64,000 nt of DNA. It comes from Actinomycetota bacterium (GTDB lineage: Bacteria > Actinomycetota > Actinomycetes > Streptosporangiales > Streptosporangiaceae). The stretch is from contig JAFAYQ010000063.1 in the NCBI GenBank assembly GCA_019240215.1, positions 172,155-236,154 of the forward strand, in the 5' to 3' direction. The notes under the pieces were generated by a model. That model did no database searches and was not told the origin of the DNA. It worked only from the letters and a program-made list of their open reading frames with translations. The position numbers were made by a program, and so were the translations under genes. Below, piece by piece: positions 58,003 to 64,000 of this stretch (position 1 is its first letter; the number at the start of each line of letters is the position of its first letter).

Positions 58003-59430
58003 GTGGCCAGCCGTGGTCAGGGCGAGCGGGCCGGGCTCAGCCGCGAGCTGGTCCTCGACGCCGCCGTGGCGCTGGTGGACAGCGACGGTCTGGACGGGCT
58101 GAGCATGCGCCGGCTGGGCGCCGCCCTCGGCGTCGAGGCGATGACCCTCTACCACTACGTGCCGAACAAGGCGGCGCTGCTGGACGGCCTGGTCGAGTGG
58201 GTCCTGCGGCACAGCGCGACCGACTCGGCCCTCGCCGACGGCCGGTCCTGGGACCAGACGCTGCGCCGCTACGCGGAGACGCTGCGCACGACCCTGCTGG
58301 GCCACCCCGGCGTCCTACCCCTGTTCTTCAGCCGCCCGGCGGTGACCCCGCAGGCGCTCAGGACGCTCGAACACGGCCTGCGGGTGCTGACCGACGCGGG
58401 CTTCGCCCTCCCGCGGGCGCTCGACATGATCAACGTCCTCAGCATCTACGTGATCGGCCACGCCATGGCCGAGACCGGCACCCCCGAGCTCAGCCGCCGC
58501 GGCGGCCCCCGCTCGGCGGCCGCCCTGGCTCAGCTCGGCCAGGGCGACCTGCCGCTCATCGTCGAAGCGGCCCGCCTCGCCCCCGACCCCGACGACGAGG
58601 GCCGCTTTCGGTTTGGTCTCGACGCGCTGCTGTCGGGCTTCGCCCGGGGGTTACGCGGCCACGTCGTGCAGTTCGGCGGTCCGGCTCGGCCGGGTGCTGA
58701 GCTGGGCGGCGGCGGCCAGCCGCTCCCCGCGGCGCCGGGCCCACCGGCCGTACAGGCTGGTCCAGGCGATGAGCAGCCCGGCCACCGCGTAGGGCATGAT
58801 CTTGGAAACCGCCAGCGCGGTCCCGGCCGAGGTCATCTCGATGATCACCACCCGCACCGCCGCCTCCGCCAGGTAGGCGGCCCCCCAGACCAGGGTGAAG
58901 AGCCGGAAGGCGCGGCGGAACCCGGCGTACTGCCACCGGGCGGCGAAATCGCGTCCCCTGGGGGTGTCCGCCCCGATGAACTCGAGCGCGAACCGGAAGA
59001 TCAACGGCCGCCTGGACCACAGCGAGCCGAGGCAGGCGAAACCGAAGATCGCGGTCGGCACCGACCCCTCGGCCAGGATGAGCTTCTCGTTGCCGCTGAT
59101 CAGCCCCAGGATCGTGCCGACCGCCACCCCGGCCAGGACGAGGACCCCGACCGCGTCCAGCCGGCGGTGCCGGGCGAAACCGAGCAGCACTCCGAGCGCG
59201 GGGAACACGCCGCTGAGCAGCAGGGCCGCTACCGTACTGAGCCCAGCCGAGCGAACCATCGAGTACGTGACGAGCGGACCGGCGATGTCGAACACGGCGA
59301 TCATCGCCACCGGCTCCAGCCGGTTGCGGAGACGGGCCGACGGCGGCTGCGGAACGTTGTTTCCCATGGCTTCAACGCTAGGGAAACGCCTACGGTTTGT
59401 GACGTGCCCAGCATCCCGGCCTGGACATGA
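58003..59430 (+). CDS. TetR-family regulator with antisense read-through tail
   Basis: Residues 1-215 are a normal TetR of the TetR_C_1 type: SRELVLDAAVALVDSDGLDG, LSMRRLGAALGVEAMTLYHY, VPNKAALLDGLVEWVLRH and a ligand domain ending FGLDALLSGFARGLRG. A stop is expected near 58655, but the frame stays open to 59430, adding ~260 low-complexity residues that are exactly antisense to the convergent membrane-protein gene. Either the stop was lost or the tail is real but meaningless. GTG at 58003 has AAGGGG six to seven bases upstream. It should bind the twin operators and repress the SnoaL-like gene. Confidence 0.7.
   Translation: MASRGQGERAGLSRELVLDAAVALVDSDGLDGLSMRRLGAALGVEAMTLYHYVPNKAALLDGLVEWVLRHSATDSALADGRSWDQTLRRYAETLRTTLLGHPGVLPLFFSRPAVTPQALRTLEHGLRVLTDAGFALPRALDMINVLSIYVIGHAMAETGTPELSRRGGPRSAAALAQLGQGDLPLIVEAARLAPDPDDEGRFRFGLDALLSGFARGLRGHVVQFGGPARPGAELGGGGQPLPAAPGPPAVQAGPGDEQPGHRVGHDLGNRQRGPGRGHLDDHHPHRRLRQVGGPPDQGEEPEGAAEPGVLPPGGEIASPGGVRPDELEREPEDQRPPGPQRAEAGETEDRGRHRPLGQDELLVAADQPQDRADRHPGQDEDPDRVQPAVPGETEQHSERGEHAAEQQGRYRTEPSRANHRVRDERTGDVEHGDHRHRLQPVAETGRRRLRNVVSHGFNARETPTVCDVPSIPAWT
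58651..59367 (-). CDS. VC0807-family (DUF3159-like) membrane protein
   Basis: A 238-residue protein with five to six helices: EPVAMIAVFDIAGPLVTYSM, STVAALLLSGVFPALGVLLG, AVGVLVLAGVAVGTILGLIS and a C-terminal AVSKIMPYAVAGLLIAWTS. The charged loop between them, FIGADTPRGRDFAARW and FRRAFRLFTLVWG, is typical of VC0807-like proteins. The ATG lacks an SD but has TAGCGT seven bases upstream. The gene is wholly overlapped by the antisense tail of the TetR frame; this strand has the better coding signature. Function unknown. Confidence 0.8.
   Translation of the reverse strand: MGNNVPQPPSARLRNRLEPVAMIAVFDIAGPLVTYSMVRSAGLSTVAALLLSGVFPALGVLLGFARHRRLDAVGVLVLAGVAVGTILGLISGNEKLILAEGSVPTAIFGFACLGSLWSRRPLIFRFALEFIGADTPRGRDFAARWQYAGFRRAFRLFTLVWGAAYLAEAAVRVVIIEMTSAGTALAVSKIMPYAVAGLLIAWTSLYGRWARRRGERLAAAAQLSTRPSRTAELHDVAA
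59375..59380 (-). promoter_or_regulatory. Putative -10 element, leaderless VC0807-like gene
   Basis: TAGCGT on the minus strand ends seven bases before the ATG at 59367. No Shine-Dalgarno sequence is present. Confidence 0.35.
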
Positions 59431-59436
59431 CGGATG

Positions 59437-60497
59437 TCACGGCGACGGCGGTGACGGGCCGTCGGCTCCCTCGGCGTGCACCTCCGGCGCACCCTGGATC
59501 GCGATCGTCGTGCGGGACTCCAGGGCCGCGTCGAACAGCTCGGCCACCGACTTGCGGATCTCCTCGCGCAGGGTCGCCGCGTCCGGGCACAGGTTCTCGA
59601 TGTTCCGCTGGTACAGGACGAACCGGATCCCGTACGGGGTCCGCGAGCGGGCTCCGGCGGTGAAGTCGCCGCCCAGCCCGCTGAACAGGCTGTCCGAATC
59701 GCCGCCGCCGGGGCTGGGGCCTTCCAGATACCACCGGCTGTCCGGATCGGTCCCCAGCTCGACCCGGGACTTGTCCGGCAGCAGGGCCACGTCGAGCGGG
59801 GTGTCGGACGGACTGCCCGTCTCGGCGTCGTGGACCCGGACCTCGGCCTCAGCCTGAGCCGCGAAGTCAGCCCCGGTGGTCCGGAACGGCACCACCCAGG
59901 GGCCCGCACCCGAGGGCAGCGCCGCCGCGGCGGCGAAGTCGGCCCGCCCGGCCGCGGGGTGGCTGGGTTCAGCCACACCTTGACCTGGCCGCGCAGCACC
60001 CAGCCGGGAGCGAACTGGCTGGCCACTTTCAGCAGGTCATCGAGGTGCTGGCCCGCTTCGGTGAAGCGGCCAAGCCGGTACAGGGCGACCGCCAGGCGCC
60101 ACTGGGCCTGGGCCGAGTCCGGATCGGCATCGGCCGCGGCCTGCGCGGCGATCCGGGCGTCCTCGAAATGGCCGAGCCACCACAGCGCCTCCGAGGCCAG
60201 CACCAGCGCGGCGATCCGGACCGCGGGGACCGGATCGTTGAGGTGGCGGTGAGCCACCCACAGGGCGCCCAGCGGGTGATCGGGGCCGCTGAGCGTGTGG
60301 TCCCGCAGCGTCGGCAGCGCATCCTGGGCCGATTCCCGGTGCTCGTGGCGGTGCTCGGCCGGGACCAGCTCGAGCCAGCGGGCGGCGGCTTGCCTCAGCG
60401 GCGCGTGGAGCTCGAAGTCGCGCGCCTGGGCGCTGGCCACGTAGCCGGGGCCGGAGTGGTGGGCGGCCCGGGGCGCTGGGGTAACGGAGGGTGTCAC
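59437..60497 (-). pseudogene. TPR-containing protein gene, probably frameshifted
   Basis: From GTG 60497 (GGAG five bases upstream) the frame encodes a tetratricopeptide array: LASEALWWLGHFEDARIAAQ, DSAQAQWRLAVALYRLGRFT and LDDLLKVASQFAPGWVLRGQ. After VKVWLNPA, near 59970, coding character moves to another frame that starts at GTG 59976 and reads RADFAAAAALPSGAGPWVVP, LDVALLPDKSRVELGTD and PYGIRFVLYQRNIENLCPDA before stopping at 59437. Joined by a one-base shift these make one ~350-residue protein. Two overlapping genes are the alternative. The C-terminal domain is not recognised. Confidence 0.6.
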
Positions 60498-60632
60498 GTC
60501 ATCTCCGGCGTGGAGCGGCAGAAGTCCATCTACTGTAGTGGGCCGGTGCCCGGGCGCCGCCGGGAATGAACTGGGCGCGGGGTCGGCTCTACCTGGGTCG
60601 GGGCAGAACAACTGAGGAGTCGAAGGCTTTAC

Positions 60633-62342
60633 ATGATCGAGGACAACGGCGGGGGTGCGAGCGGTTTCGCCGACCTGATGCTGGCCCCAGAGCTGTGCCG
60701 CGCGCTTTCGGATCTAGGTTACGAGGAACCGACCCCGATCCAGCTGGCTGCCATCCCGCCCCTGCTGGCGGGCCGCGACCTGGTCGGGCAGGCCGCGACC
60801 GGGACCGGGAAGACGGCCGCGTTCGCGCTGCCCGTGCTCCAGCGGCTGCTGGCCGGCGACGAGCGGGCCGAGCCGCTCGCCCTGATCCTGGTCCCCACCC
60901 GCGAGCTGGCGGTGCAGGTCGCCGCCGCGATGCGCAGCTACGGGCGTGACATGGGAGCGCGGGTCCTGGCGGTGTACGGCGGCGAGCCGATCGGCCGGCA
61001 GCTGGGGCCGCTCAAGCGCGGCGTCGACGTCGTGGTGGCCACCCCCGGGCGCGCGCTCGACCACATCAACCGGGGCACGCTGAAGCTGGGCGGTCTGGAG
61101 ATCCTCGTCCTCGACGAAGCGGACGAGATGCTCGACATGGGGTTCGCCGAGGAGATCGAGGCGATCCTGGCCAGCACCCCGGCGGAACGGCAGACCGCGT
61201 TGTTCTCGGCCACGATGCCGCCCCGGATCAACGGCATGGTCCGCCGCCACCTGCGCGAACCGGTGCGGGCCGAGCTCGGCCGCCAGGCACCGGCGTCAGC
61301 TGGCGGACTGCTGGTCCGGCAGACGGCCTACCTCGTGCCCCGCGGGTACAAGGCCGCTGCCCTCGGTCGCGTGCTGGACCTGGAGCGGCCGACGGCCACG
61401 ATCGTCTTCTGCCGTACCCGGGACGAGGTGGACCAGCTCACCGAGTCCCTGAACGGCCGCGGCCACCGGGCCGAGGCGCTGCACGGCGGGATGGACCAGA
61501 AGCAGCGCGACCGGGTCATGGCCCGGCTGCGCAGCGGCACCATCGACCTGCTGGTGGCCACCGACGTGGCCGCCCGCGGTCTCGACATCGACCAGCTCAC
61601 GCACGTGATCAACTACGACGTGCCCAGCGCGCCGGAGTCGTACGTGCACCGCATCGGCCGGGTGGGCCGGGCCGGCCGCGAAGGCACCGCCATCACCCTG
61701 ACCGAGCCGCGCGAGCAGCGGATGCTCAAGACCATCGAACGGGTGACCAAGCGCCCGATCAAGCTCGAGAAGCTGCCGACCCTCGCCCAGCTGCGGTCTG
61801 AGCGCCTGGAGCGGATGCGCACCGAGCTCCGCGAGACCCTGCTCAAAGACGACGGCGAGCTGAACGCGTTCCGGTCGGTCGTCGGCCCGCTCGGGGCCGA
61901 GTTCGACCCCTACGACGTGGCGCTGGCTGCGGTCCAGCTGGCCCACGAGGCGAGCGAACCACCGCGCGAGGACGAGGAGATCCCCGCCGTCGAGCAGCCG
62001 TCAGCCGACGACCGCCGCCCCGCCCGCAAGACCAGACCACGTGACCAGGGGCGGCCCACCGGCCCGGCCCCGCGCCGTGGCCGCCGGGCGACCACCGGCA
62101 CGACGCGCCTGTTCGTGAGCACCGGCCGTTCGGACGGAGTCCGCCCGCAGGACCTGGTCGGCGCCATCGCCGGCGAATCGGACCTGTCCGGCCGCGACAT
62201 CGGCGCGATCGAGATCGCCGACCGCTTCTCCCTGGTCGAGGTGCCCGAGTCAGCCGCCGACGACGTGGTCAGGGCGCTCCGCGGCACCAGCATCAAGGGC
62301 CGCAAAACCACCGTCCGCCGCGAGCGCTACCCGGCGCGGTAG
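60633..62342 (+). CDS. DEAD-box RNA helicase with DbpA RNA-binding domain
   Basis: A 569-residue helicase. The Q motif is GYEEPTPIQLAAIP, and Walker A is GQAATGTGKTAAF. Further motifs are PTRELAVQV (Ia), TPGRALDHI (Ib), DEADEMLDMGF (II), SATMPP (III), VFCRTRDEVDQL (IV), ATDVAARGLDID (V) and HRIGRVGRAGREG (VI). A basic, disordered linker (~450-490) precedes a C-terminal DbpA domain (RLFVSTGRSDGVRPQDLVGA, FSLVEVPESAADDVVRALRG). This is the DeaD/CsdA layout for ribosome assembly or cold adaptation. GAGGAG lies 13 bp upstream, so spacing is loose. Confidence 0.95.
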   Translation: MIEDNGGGASGFADLMLAPELCRALSDLGYEEPTPIQLAAIPPLLAGRDLVGQAATGTGKTAAFALPVLQRLLAGDERAEPLALILVPTRELAVQVAAAMRSYGRDMGARVLAVYGGEPIGRQLGPLKRGVDVVVATPGRALDHINRGTLKLGGLEILVLDEADEMLDMGFAEEIEAILASTPAERQTALFSATMPPRINGMVRRHLREPVRAELGRQAPASAGGLLVRQTAYLVPRGYKAAALGRVLDLERPTATIVFCRTRDEVDQLTESLNGRGHRAEALHGGMDQKQRDRVMARLRSGTIDLLVATDVAARGLDIDQLTHVINYDVPSAPESYVHRIGRVGRAGREGTAITLTEPREQRMLKTIERVTKRPIKLEKLPTLAQLRSERLERMRTELRETLLKDDGELNAFRSVVGPLGAEFDPYDVALAAVQLAHEASEPPREDEEIPAVEQPSADDRRPARKTRPRDQGRPTGPAPRRGRRATTGTTRLFVSTGRSDGVRPQDLVGAIAGESDLSGRDIGAIEIADRFSLVEVPESAADDVVRALRGTSIKGRKTTVRRERYPAR

Positions 62343-62382
62343 TACCGCCGGCCCGGGGTACCGGTGCCGGCCAGCCGCGCGG

Positions 62383-62661
62383 TCAGCGCTGGCCGGGATG
62401 CTCCGGCCCCTCGTCCCCGGGCACGGCCTCCTCGGCATCGGCTGGTTCGATCAGCACGCCGTCGAGCGGGTTTCCCCCTCCGGTGCCGGACTCGGGATCG
62501 CCGTCCTGCCGATTCGGCCCGGGAGGGGCATCCGCCGGGCGGAGCCCGGAGAAGATGGGACCGCCGTCGCTCGAACGCGACACCGTCTGGCTGGCCGACT
62601 CCTCGGCCACGCGCGATTCGGGGTTGTTCCGCGGATCGACCTCGTCCGGTTCGTGAGTCAC
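62383..62661 (-). CDS. Small acidic disordered protein
   Basis: A 92-residue hydrophilic protein rich in Asp, Glu, Pro and Gly (THEPDEVDPRNNPESRVAEE, DGVLIEPADAEEAVPGDEGP). No fold or membrane segment is predicted by eye. GTG with GGGAG five bases upstream supports real translation. It converges on the helicase gene, with 40 bp between them. Function unknown. Confidence 0.6.
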   Translation of the reverse strand: MTHEPDEVDPRNNPESRVAEESASQTVSRSSDGGPIFSGLRPADAPPGPNRQDGDPESGTGGGNPLDGVLIEPADAEEAVPGDEGPEHPGQR

Positions 62662-62712
62662 CGATGCTCCCTGTTCAAGGTGGACAACCAGTCAACCACA
62701 GGGGGGCCGGCG

Positions 62713-62981
62713 TCAAGGCGCGGCGGGACTGAGTGGCCCGAAGAAGGCCCGTAGCTCGCTGGCGACCTGGGCAGGCTCCTCGTGCGCCATGAAGTGCCCG
62801 CCGCGGTGCGGTGTGCTCCAGTGGCGCAGGTCGGCGAATGCCCGTTCGGCCAGGCTGCGGGGGTAGGTCGCGTAGGCAGGCTCGTTGCTCAAGGTGACGG
62901 CCGCGGGCACGGTGATCGGCGCAGGCGCAGGTCGTCCAGGACCTCATCGGATACGCAGATCTGGAAAGGTTCTACGGTCAT
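62713..62981 (-). pseudogene. Collapsed epoxide hydrolase: N terminus joined to C terminus
   Basis: The first ~22 codons (MTVEPFQICVSDEVLDDLRL) match the start of EHN-type epoxide hydrolases. They run directly, with a frame change near 62910, into a C-terminal piece (VPAAVTLSNEPAYATYPRSL, RHWSTPHRGGHFMAHEEPAQ) that has the catalytic-His motif. Roughly 270 residues between them, including the nucleophile, are gone. This is a clean internal deletion relic. It is not closely similar to the intact gene at 17441. Confidence 0.8.
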
Positions 62982-63122
62982 CGTTCCTGGCCGCCCGCAT
63001 TGGCCATGATCGCCCGGCCCTGGCCCCAGCGGAACAATATGGCCGTCGCCACCGCAACGCCACCGCATAACCAGCCAGGCGTACAGCGCCGCCCCTTATG
63101 CGATGACGATCCAGGCCACCCG

Positions 63123-64000
63123 CTATGGAATCGCATCCGTGCCGTCAGCGCGGCCGAGTCGTTGCGTGAGTTCCTCACGGGAGTGGATACCGAGTTTCTG
63201 ATAGACGTGGCGGAGGTGGTATTCGACCGTTTTCGGGCTCAGGAACAGCGCGGCGGCGGTTTCCCGCGTGGTCTTCCCGCCGATGAGCAGCAGCGCCACC
63301 TGCAGCTCTTGCGGCGTCAGGTCGTCGATGCTTTCCGCGTCGCGCCGCCGGTGCGTTTCCCCGGTGGCCGCGAGCTCGGCCCGGGCGCGATCGGCCCAGG
63401 GCCGGGCGCCGAGCCGGTCGAAGGCGTCCACCGCCGAACGCAGCTGCTCGCGGGCGAGCATCCGGTTGCGGGACCGGCGCAGCCGCTGCCCGAACGCCAG
63501 CCGTGTCCGCGCGGCCTCGAATGCGTCCGCGGTCTGCTCGTGCAGGCTGATCGCCCGCTCGAAGGCCTCGGCGAAGCCGTCTTCGCCGGCCAGCATGCCC
63601 TGGGCGCGCAGCGCCCGGGCCTGTGACCACGGCTGCCCTTTGATCTGCGTTGCGGCCGAGAACCGGGTCGCGGTCCGCTGCGCGTCGCCGGGCCGCCCGA
63701 TGGTGAGGTATCCCTCGACCAGCTCGGCGGCCGGGGAGAGGTCGGGGTCGGTGATCGCGAGGTCATCGAGCAGTTGCTGCTGGTGCTCGAACAGCGCCAC
63801 GGCGCCGGCCGCGCCGCCGAGGCCGAGCTCAAGTTCCCCCAGGGCCGCCGTGGCCCAGATCTCGTGCAGCCGGGTGCCCATTCCCTGGCAGAGTTCCAGC
63901 GCTTCCGCGGCGGCGGCCCGGCCGTCGGCTTCCCGGCCGCGGCGTGCGTGCAGCCAGGCCAGCCCGGCCAGGCCAAAGGCCAGTTCGGTCTGCTGCCCGC
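63123..64000 (-). CDS. LuxR-family regulator with TPR-like domain, 3' part
   Basis: The frame is open to the window edge; about 292 C-terminal residues are visible. They form helical repeats (LAGLAWLHARRGREADGRAA, WATAALGELELGLGGAAGAV, ALRAQGMLAGEDGFAEAFER) and then a GerE-type HTH: DLTPQELQVALLLIGGKTTR, AAALFLSPKTVEYHLRHVYQ and KLGIHSREEL. This is the C-terminal half of LAL (large ATP-binding LuxR) or similar regulators; an AAA-type ATPase domain is expected beyond the edge. The 140 bp after its stop (62982-63122) contain no supported gene. Confidence 0.88.
   Translation of the reverse strand, partial: GQQTELAFGLAGLAWLHARRGREADGRAAAAEALELCQGMGTRLHEIWATAALGELELGLGGAAGAVALFEHQQQLLDDLAITDPDLSPAAELVEGYLTIGRPGDAQRTATRFSAATQIKGQPWSQARALRAQGMLAGEDGFAEAFERAISLHEQTADAFEAARTRLAFGQRLRRSRNRMLAREQLRSAVDAFDRLGARPWADRARAELAATGETHRRRDAESIDDLTPQELQVALLLIGGKTTRETAAALFLSPKTVEYHLRHVYQKLGIHSREELTQRLGRADGTDAIP

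Noticed and set aside
62982..63122. Membrane-protein fragment between the collapsed hydrolase and the LuxR gene
   Set aside because: A hydrophobic run (GGVAVATAILFRWG) is visible but frames are broken and no family could be named.
1..64000. CRISPR arrays, tRNA/rRNA genes, insertion sequences, prophage or conjugation genes
   Set aside because: No regularly spaced repeats, cloverleaf, transposase motif or phage gene was recognised on either strand.

Overview
The window is high-GC chromosomal DNA of a filamentous-type actinomycete. Evidence for this is the strong GC bias at third codon positions, frequent GTG and TTG starts, GTGA or ATGA stop/start overlaps, many TetR regulators, an ECF sigma factor paired with a CU044_5270-type partner, a SARP-like remnant, Tat- and Sec-exported hydrolases, and a hopanoid gene (hpnH). 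I see no rRNA, tRNA, CRISPR, phage or insertion sequence. It reads as accessory or chromosome-arm content: small catabolic and secondary-metabolism units, many regulators, and several decaying genes.

1-9.3 kb: the end of an MBL-fold hydrolase, an NTF2-like protein and a cupin, then a CrtU-like flavoenzyme. A PaaX-type repressor sits between a cupin/VOC pair and a salicylyl-CoA 5-hydroxylase-like plus aryl-adenylate-ligase pair, so this is probably an aryl-CoA (salicylate-type) catabolic unit. A CrtA-like protein and a small membrane protein follow. 9.3-12.5 kb: a DesK/LuxR two-component system divergent from a serine hydrolase across a near-perfect palindrome. 12.5-15.5 kb: a compact NRPS-like unit of free-standing adenylation domain, carrier protein and FAD amine oxidase. 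15.6-17.3 kb: ECF sigma factor and partner. 17.4-24.9 kb: epoxide hydrolase with a decayed relative, a Q/Y-rich protein, a duplicated-domain secreted protein, a Tat phospholipase C and a pyruvate oxidase.

25-34 kb: M20 amidohydrolase, SDR, isolated hpnH facing a TetR across a palindrome, a second TetR facing a membrane protein-Usp fusion, a Kup potassium transporter and a DUF805 protein. 34-46.6 kb: a GH36-like glycosidase, 2'-5' RNA ligase-like protein, histidine phosphatase, alpha/beta hydrolases, RraA, a frameshifted beta-keto-acid cleavage enzyme, an SCO6745-like protein, a monooxygenase, a secreted tripeptidyl aminopeptidase, and a rearranged patch with a chimeric and a truncated TetR. 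46.6-48.6 kb: chitinase and PPOX protein.

48.7-56.5 kb is the most intriguing block. It holds a BchC-like dehydrogenase, a catalytically divergent pterin-synthase homologue, a histidine phosphatase, a CDP-alcohol phosphotransferase fused to a sulfatase-like domain, a flippase-like membrane protein, a methyltransferase and a GT4 glycosyltransferase. Together they look like an uncharacterised pathway that makes and modifies a membrane-linked, glycosylated product. 56.5-64 kb: an FNT channel, a SnoaL-like protein facing a TetR across twin operators, a VC0807-like membrane protein, a frameshifted TPR gene, a DEAD-box helicase, an acidic protein, a collapsed epoxide hydrolase pseudogene and the 3' end of a LuxR-type regulator.
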